The position numbers and the translations under genes were made by a program. DNA of 19,322 nucleotides from Actinomycetes bacterium (lineage in GTDB: Bacteria; Actinomycetota; Coriobacteriia; Anaerosomatales; JAJZPX01), in the NCBI GenBank assembly GCA_021811025.1, contig JAJZPX010000005.1:1-19322 (forward strand). The letters are read 5' to 3'. Shown here piece after piece: positions 14,699-19,322 of this stretch. The notes under the pieces are model-generated. The model saw nothing but the letters and a program-made list of their open reading frames with translations. It ran no database searches and was not told the DNA's origin. Positions within the stretch are counted from its first letter, which is position 1. Each line of letters begins with the position of its first letter.

Positions 14699-16035
14699 GG
14701 CAACCTGCCGCCACGCTCGGACGGATCGCGCTCGTGAGCGAGCACGCGTCGCCGCTCGCCTCGCTCGGCGGGGTGGACTCCGGCGGGCAGAACGTGTACG
14801 TCGGCCAGGTCGCGCGGCATCTCGCGATGCGCGGGTGGCAGGTAGACGTGCTCACCCGACGCGACGACGAGCGCCTGCCCGAGGTGGTCCCGATCCTGGG
14901 CGGCGCGCGCGTCGTCCACGTCGCGGCGGGCCCGCCCGAGCGCCTGCCGAAAGAGCGCCTGCTGCCGTTCATGCCGGCGTTCGCGGACGGGGTGCTGGAC
15001 TTCTGCCGCCGCGAAGGGCGGGGATACGACCTCCTGCACGCCAACTTCTTCATGAGCGGGCTCGTCTCGGCCGAGGTGAAGCGTGCGTTCGGCACGCCGT
15101 TCGTGATCACGTTCCACGCCCTCGGGCGCGTGCGGCGCGCCTACCAGGGCACGGCGGACGCGTTCCCGGACGAGCGCTTCGAGATCGAGGACCGCATCGC
15201 CGCCGAGGCGGACAGGATCGTCGCCGAGTGCCCGCAGGACGAGGACGACCTCGTGCGCCTGTACCACGCGGAGCCGCACAAGGTGCGCGTCGTGCCTTGC
15301 GGGTTCGACCCCGGCGAGCTGTGGCCCGTGCCGAAGGTCGTCGCGCGCCGGCGGCTCGGCATCCCGCTCGACGATCGCGTCGTGCTCCAACTCGGCCGAA
15401 TGGTGCCGCGGAAGGGCGTCGAGGACGTGATCCGCGGGTTCGGCCGTCTGACGCGCGAGCACGGGATCGCGGCGCGCCTGCTGATCGTCGGCGGCGAGAC
15501 GGACGCTCCGGACCCCGTCGCGACGCCGGAGATCGGACGGCTCGCGGAGGTGGCCCGGGACGAGGGCGTCTCTCAACGCGTGACGTTCACGGGGAGTCGC
15601 GGGAGGCACGAGCTGCGCGACTACTACAGCGCGGCGGACGTGTTCGTGACGATGCCGTGGTACGAGCCGTTCGGCATCACGCCGGTCGAGGCGATGGCGT
15701 GCGGGACGCCGGTGGTCGGATCGGCGGCGGGGGGGGTGAAGTACTCGGTGGCCGACGGCGAGACCGGCTACCTGGTGCCGCCGCGCGACGCCGACGCGCT
15801 CGCCGACGCGCTCGCCCGCCTGTTCTCGGACGAGCCGCTGCGCGATCTCTTCGGCCGGCAGGGCCTGCGTCGCGCGCACGCGCTCTTCACTTGGTCGGGC
15901 GTGGCCGGAAAGCTCACGGCGATCTACGACGAGGTGCTCGCGGAGCGCGGCCGCGCGGCGGGACAGACGCGGCAGCCGGCGGCGGATCCGACGACGAACG
16001 AGACGGACGCGCTGCCACGGAAGATCACGGTGTAG
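14695..16035 (+). CDS. Glycosyltransferase family 4 (sucrose-phosphate-synthase/MshA-like)
   Basis: 446 residues of GT-B, GT4 type. The N-terminal half has the family-typical GGVDSGGQNVYVGQVARHLAMRGW followed by DVLTRR, LLHANFFMSG and ITFHALGRVRRAYQG. The C-terminal half has VVPCGFDPGELWP, VLQLGRMVPRKGVEDVI, and the donor-binding EX7E motif YEPFGITPVEAMACGTPVVGSAAGG (E324 and E332). It resembles sucrose-phosphate synthase-like and MshA-like retaining enzymes using a UDP- or GDP-sugar. Such proteins are also common next to heptose-synthesis genes in Gram-negative surface-glycan loci. The acceptor cannot be inferred. It overlaps the previous gene by 4 bp. The C-terminal 25 residues (from about GRAAGQTRQP) are low-complexity and probably disordered. 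Confidence 0.93.
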   Translation: MRQPAATLGRIALVSEHASPLASLGGVDSGGQNVYVGQVARHLAMRGWQVDVLTRRDDERLPEVVPILGGARVVHVAAGPPERLPKERLLPFMPAFADGVLDFCRREGRGYDLLHANFFMSGLVSAEVKRAFGTPFVITFHALGRVRRAYQGTADAFPDERFEIEDRIAAEADRIVAECPQDEDDLVRLYHAEPHKVRVVPCGFDPGELWPVPKVVARRRLGIPLDDRVVLQLGRMVPRKGVEDVIRGFGRLTREHGIAARLLIVGGETDAPDPVATPEIGRLAEVARDEGVSQRVTFTGSRGRHELRDYYSAADVFVTMPWYEPFGITPVEAMACGTPVVGSAAGGVKYSVADGETGYLVPPRDADALADALARLFSDEPLRDLFGRQGLRRAHALFTWSGVAGKLTAIYDEVLAERGRAAGQTRQPAADPTTNETDALPRKITV

Positions 16036-16072
16036 GGACGGGCGCTCGGCGCCGGGCGAGAGGGGGCTTGTG

Positions 16073-16837
16073 ATGGAGGAGACGAGGGGGCTCGCGGCGA
16101 CGATGTCGCGCACCGAGCTGACGGGCAAGATCGCGGTGGTGACCGGCGGGGCCCGGGGGCTGGGGGCCGAGATCTGCGCGTCGCTGGCCGCCGCGGGCAG
16201 CACCGTGGTCGCCGCGGATCGCGCCTACGAGGTGAGCCGCGAGATCAAGGGCGGACGGACGTTCGAGGGCGGCGGACAGATCGTCGAGATGGGGCTCGAC
16301 ATCAGCGACGCCGGCGAGGCGGCGGCCGGGCTGGATCGGGTGGCGGACACGTACGGCGGGCTCGACATCCTCGTGAACAACGCGGGCGTGGACGTCACGA
16401 AGCCGATCGCCGAGCTCGACATCGACGAGTGGGACCGCGTTATGGGGACCAACCTGCGCGCGCCGTTCGTGCTCTCGCGCGCCGCGCTGAGGAAGATGCG
16501 CGAGGCGGGCTCCGGCCAGATCGTGAACATCTGCTCGACCGCGGCGAAGCGCACCTGGCCGAACGCGGCGGTCTACCACGCGAGCAAGTGGGGACTGCTC
16601 GGCTTCACGCACGCGCTGCACGTGGAGGCCCGCCAGGTGGGGGTGAAGGTGACCGCGGTGGTGGCAGGCGGCATGCGCACACCGTTCCTCACCGACCGCT
16701 TCCCCGAGATCGACCAGACGACGCTGCAGGATCCCGCGAACGTCGCGGAGGTCGTGCGGTTCGTGCTGTCGTTGCCGGCCGAGACCGTGATCCCCGAGGT
16801 CATGGTCGTCCCGATGCGCGAGACGTCCTGGCCGTAA
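16073..16837 (+). CDS. Classical short-chain dehydrogenase/reductase
   Basis: 254 residues of classical SDR. The NAD(P)-binding glycine motif TGGARGLG is at 24-31, NNAG at 102-105, and the catalytic Ser155 (NICST), Tyr168 and Lys172 (YHASK) are all present. The length is normal. The substrate is unknown; the family covers 3-oxoacyl-ACP reductases and sugar dehydrogenases. Its place between a glycosyltransferase and gmhB suggests action on a sugar nucleotide or its derivative. It is not the extended SDR HldD (ADP-heptose epimerase), which is longer and has its own motifs. ATG 16073 follows AGAGGGGG by about 6 bases. An in-frame GTG just before it (16070) and a Met at residue 11 (16103) are alternatives. 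The stop is 10 bp before gmhB. Confidence 0.93.
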   Translation: MEETRGLAATMSRTELTGKIAVVTGGARGLGAEICASLAAAGSTVVAADRAYEVSREIKGGRTFEGGGQIVEMGLDISDAGEAAAGLDRVADTYGGLDILVNNAGVDVTKPIAELDIDEWDRVMGTNLRAPFVLSRAALRKMREAGSGQIVNICSTAAKRTWPNAAVYHASKWGLLGFTHALHVEARQVGVKVTAVVAGGMRTPFLTDRFPEIDQTTLQDPANVAEVVRFVLSLPAETVIPEVMVVPMRETSWP

Positions 16838-16847
16838 GAGGAGCGAG

Positions 16848-17444
16848 ATGACGAAGGCGGCCTTCATCGACAAGGACGGGACGCTCGTGGTCGACGTGCC
16901 GTTCAACGTCGACCCGGAGCGCATCGCGCTGGCGCCCGACGCGGCCGAGGGGCTTCGCGCGCTCGCGGCGGCCGGCTTCCGGCTGTTCGTCGTGAGCAAC
17001 CAGTCCGGGGTGGCGCGCGGCCGCTTCGGCGAGGACGCCCTGCCCGCGGTCGAGCGCCATCTGCGCGAGGTGCTCACCGCCGAGGGAATCGCGATAGAGG
17101 GCTTCTACTGGTGCCCGCACCATCCGGACGGCGTGCGCCCGCGCTACGCGATGCCGTGCACCTGCCGGAAGCCCGAGCCGGGGATGCTGCTGAGAGCGGC
17201 GGCGGAGCACGACCTCGACCTCTCGAGGTCGTGGGCGATCGGCGACATCCTCGACGACGTCGAGGCGGGCAGGCGCGCAGGCTGCCACACGGTGCTCGTC
17301 GACAACGGCGGCGAGACGGAGTGGCTGATGGCGCCGTGGCGCGTGCCCGACCACGTTGCGTCCGACCTCGCCGACGCCGCGCAGTGGATAGTCGACGACA
17401 CGGCCGGGGAGCCGCGCTGCCGCAAGGGAGACGCCTATGGATAG
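16848..17444 (+). CDS. gmhB: D-glycero-D-manno-heptose 1,7-bisphosphate 7-phosphatase
   Basis: 198 residues of the HAD superfamily, GmhB/HisB-N type. The catalytic motif is FIDKDGT (D8, D10), motif II is VVSNQSG (about 48-54), and motif III-IV is CRKP (K108) and GDILDD (D133). A zinc site is visible as C89, H91, C104 and C106. GmhB removes the 7-phosphate of heptose bisphosphate, between the two steps catalysed by HldE, in ADP-heptose synthesis. HisB-type histidinol phosphatase is a related alternative, but the neighbouring hldE and GT9 genes favour GmhB. The ATG has GAGGAG upstream (16838-16843). The stop overlaps the hldE start by 8 bp, which fits coupled expression of consecutive pathway enzymes. 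Confidence 0.91.
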   Translation: MTKAAFIDKDGTLVVDVPFNVDPERIALAPDAAEGLRALAAAGFRLFVVSNQSGVARGRFGEDALPAVERHLREVLTAEGIAIEGFYWCPHHPDGVRPRYAMPCTCRKPEPGMLLRAAAEHDLDLSRSWAIGDILDDVEAGRRAGCHTVLVDNGGETEWLMAPWRVPDHVASDLADAAQWIVDDTAGEPRCRKGDAYG

Positions 17445-18960
17445 CGGCCTCGAGCGCCTGATCGACTCGTTCGCGGGCTTGCACCTGCTGGTCGTCGGCG
17501 ACGTGATGCTCGACGGCTACATGGACGGCAGCACGGAGCACCTCTGCAGGGAGGCGCCGGTGCCCGTCGTGACCGTGCAGAAGCGCGCCTTCGCTCCGGG
17601 CGGCGCGGGCAACACGGCGGTCAACGCCGCCGCGCTGGGAGCGCGCGTGACGCTGCTGTCCGTCGTCGGCGACGACGAGGACGGCGTGGCCCTGCGCGAG
17701 GTGCTGCGCGACGGCGGCGTCGATGCGTCGGCGACCGTCGTGGACGGGCGACGGCAAACGCTCGCCAAGCGGCGCGTGAAGGCCGCGGGGCAGATGCTGG
17801 TGCGCTTCGACGAAGGCTCGATCGAGCCGGTGGACGGCCCCGCCGAGGCCGGCCTCGTGCGATCGCTCGCGAGGGTGTGGGACTCCTGCGACGCCGCGAT
17901 CTGCTCCGACTACGGCTACGGCACCTTGAACGCCGGCGTCCTCCGCACGCTCGGCGCCCTGCAGCGGCGCAGGCCGCGGGTGCTCGTCGCCGACAGCAAG
18001 CGGTTGACCGCGTACCGCAGCCTCGACGTCACCGCGGTGAAGCCGAACTACACCGAGGCGGTCCAGCTGCTCGACGCGTACCGTCTGGACGAGCCCGCGC
18101 TGCGCGTCGCCCAGATGACGGCCGAGGGGCAGCGCCTCCTCGACCTCACCGGCGCGAGGATAGCCGCCGTCACGCTCGACACGCAGGGCGCGCTCGTGTT
18201 CGAGCAGGGTTGCCCGCCCTACCGCACGTACGCGCAGCCGCACCCGGACTCGCGCGCGGCAGGCGCGGGCGACACGTTCCTCGCCGCGCTCGCGCTATCG
18301 CTCGCGGCCGGCGGGACGACGCCGGAGGCCGCCGAACTCGCCTCGTCCGCCGCGGCGGTCGTCGTGACGAAGGAGGGCACGTCGGCGTGCTCCCGCCAGG
18401 AGCTGAAGGACGCGTTCGGGCGGCTCGACAAGCGCATGACGGACCTCGGCCGCATCGCCGGAGCCGCGCGCCGCTGCCGCGAGCAGGGCAAGCGCATCGT
18501 CTTCACCAACGGCTGCTTCGACATCCTGCACCGCGGCCACGTGTCGTACCTCAACCGGGCGAAGGAGCTGGGCGACGTGCTCTTCGTCGGCGTGAACTCG
18601 GACGAGAGCGTGCGCCGGCTCAAGGGCGAGGGCCGGCCGGTGAACGCGCTCGAGGACCGGCTGCAGGTGCTCTCGGCCCTCTCGTGCGTCGATCTCGTCG
18701 CCGGCTTCGGCGGCGACAGGCCCGACGACCTCATCGCGGCGATCCGGCCCGACGTCTTCGCGAAGGGCGGCGACTACACGCTCGAGTCGCTGCCCGAGGC
18801 GCCGCTCGTGCGGGAGCTCGGAGGCGCGATCGAGATCCTCCCGCTGGCCGAGGACAGGTCGACGAGCGGGATCATCGAGCGGATCCGGGAGGGACGGACG
18901 GGCTCCGCGCGCGCGGAGCTGAGGACGGAGGCGGGCAGTGGGACCGGACGCGTGGGCTGA
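17437..18960 (+). CDS. hldE: Bifunctional heptose-7-phosphate kinase / heptose-1-phosphate adenylyltransferase
   Basis: 507 residues, fused as in E. coli HldE (477 residues). The N-terminal PfkB/ribokinase domain (about 1-330) has VVGDVMLDGYMDGST, GGAGNTAVNAAALGA (55-69), VKPN and the catalytic GAGDTF (276-281, D279). The C-terminal nucleotidyltransferase domain (about 350-485) has FTNGCFDILHRGHVSYL (356-372, HxGH) and STSGII (475-480). The kinase phosphorylates heptose 7-phosphate at C1. After GmhB acts, the second domain adds AMP to give ADP-D,D-heptose in the cytosol. A canonical 'SDYGKG' appears here as SDYGYG (157-162), which may affect kinase details. The C-terminus extends about 25 residues beyond the usual end and overlaps the next GT9 gene by 23 bp. 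The ATG has GGGAG 6 bases upstream. Confidence 0.97.
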   Translation: MDSGLERLIDSFAGLHLLVVGDVMLDGYMDGSTEHLCREAPVPVVTVQKRAFAPGGAGNTAVNAAALGARVTLLSVVGDDEDGVALREVLRDGGVDASATVVDGRRQTLAKRRVKAAGQMLVRFDEGSIEPVDGPAEAGLVRSLARVWDSCDAAICSDYGYGTLNAGVLRTLGALQRRRPRVLVADSKRLTAYRSLDVTAVKPNYTEAVQLLDAYRLDEPALRVAQMTAEGQRLLDLTGARIAAVTLDTQGALVFEQGCPPYRTYAQPHPDSRAAGAGDTFLAALALSLAAGGTTPEAAELASSAAAVVVTKEGTSACSRQELKDAFGRLDKRMTDLGRIAGAARRCREQGKRIVFTNGCFDILHRGHVSYLNRAKELGDVLFVGVNSDESVRRLKGEGRPVNALEDRLQVLSALSCVDLVAGFGGDRPDDLIAAIRPDVFAKGGDYTLESLPEAPLVRELGGAIEILPLAEDRSTSGIIERIREGRTGSARAELRTEAGSGTGRVG

Positions 18961-19322
18961 GGCGAAGCGGATCCTCGCGGTCCGCCTCGACACGATCGGC
19001 GACGTGCTCATGACGACGCCCGCGATCCGCGCGCTCAAGCACTCGGTGGAGGGGCGGCGCGTCACCCTGCTCACGTCGACGCCAGGTGCGGACATCGCGC
19101 ACCTCGTACCCGAGGTGGACGAGGCGCTGGTGCACGACCCCGTGTGGATGAAGCACACCCCGCGGCGGGACGGCCCCGGCGAGGAGCGCGCGATAGTCGC
19201 CGCGCTCAAGGAACGGCGGTTCGACGCGGCCGTCATCTTCACCGTGTACAGCCAGAACCCGTTGCCGTCCGCGCTGCTCTGCCACATGGCCGGCATCCCG
19301 CTACGCCTCGCGCATTGCCGCG
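18938..19322 (+). CDS. Glycosyltransferase family 9 (heptosyltransferase-like) protein 4 (3' part beyond window)
   Basis: The first 128 residues of another GT9 protein, starting VGPDAWAEAKRILAVRLD. VRLDTIGDVLMTTPAIRALKHS is the GT9 N-terminal signature. Further conserved segments are LVPEVDEALVHDPVW and FDAAVIFTVYSQNPLPSALL, then AGIPLRLAHC. It is close to GT9 protein 3. The GTG at 18938-18940 lies inside the end of hldE (23 bp overlap) and follows GGAGG (18927-18931) by 6 bases, so I prefer it to later starts. The C-terminal nucleotide-sugar domain is outside the window, so activity cannot be assessed. Confidence 0.92.
   Translation, partial: MGPDAWAEAKRILAVRLDTIGDVLMTTPAIRALKHSVEGRRVTLLTSTPGADIAHLVPEVDEALVHDPVWMKHTPRRDGPGEERAIVAALKERRFDAAVIFTVYSQNPLPSALLCHMAGIPLRLAHCR

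Noticed and set aside
16073..16837. SDR as the HldD epimerase
   Set aside because: It is a classical SDR of 254 residues with YHASK and NNAG. HldD is an extended SDR of about 310 residues with different motifs.

Overview
This is a very GC-rich, densely coded bacterial window. Genes are packed with 1-20 bp overlaps or gaps, most have purine-rich Shine-Dalgarno sites, and GTG starts are common. ADP-heptose synthesis genes and several heptosyltransferase-like (GT9) genes point to a Gram-negative organism that makes lipopolysaccharide or another heptose-containing surface glycan. The composition and gene mix would suit high-GC lineages such as Acidobacteria-, Deltaproteobacteria-, Rokubacteria- or Eisenbacteria-like bacteria. 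Sequence reading alone cannot fix the phylum.

Region 1 (1-3535, minus strand) reads as one operon. It starts with a CNNM/CorC-type membrane protein with a CBS pair. Then come a small LiaI-like membrane protein, a LiaF-like membrane protein with a C-terminal beta domain, a PspC-domain protein, and an amidohydrolase cut by the left edge. The theme is membrane or envelope stress. Region 2 (3674-6954, plus) holds a translationally coupled pair: a HEAT-repeat protein and an HD-GYP protein. The two share a homologous N-terminal module of about 135 residues. A small winged-helix-like protein of unknown function (6964-7317, minus) converges on them. Region 3 (7607-8731) has a SlyD-type FKBP prolyl isomerase convergent with a ferredoxin-NADP-reductase-like flavoprotein.

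Region 4 (8858-10345, plus) is the most interesting locus: a thioredoxin-fold/NHL-propeller protein (NHLRC2-like). Its reading frame is interrupted by an in-frame TGA exactly where the family's first redox cysteine of CxxC lies. A hairpin with bacterial SECIS geometry follows directly downstream. I interpret the gene as a selenoprotein with a UxxC motif. Open-reading-frame prediction alone would miscall it as a shorter protein starting at 8999.

Region 5 (10374-19322, plus) is a heptose/surface-glycan cluster. In order it encodes three GT9 glycosyltransferases, two GT-B retaining-type glycosyltransferases, a short-chain dehydrogenase, the heptose bisphosphate phosphatase GmhB, the bifunctional kinase/nucleotidyltransferase HldE, and a fourth GT9 cut by the right edge. 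HldE and GmhB supply ADP-D-glycero-D-manno-heptose and the glycosyltransferases would use it. GmhA and HldD are not in the window. I found no tRNA, rRNA, CRISPR array, insertion sequence or prophage gene.
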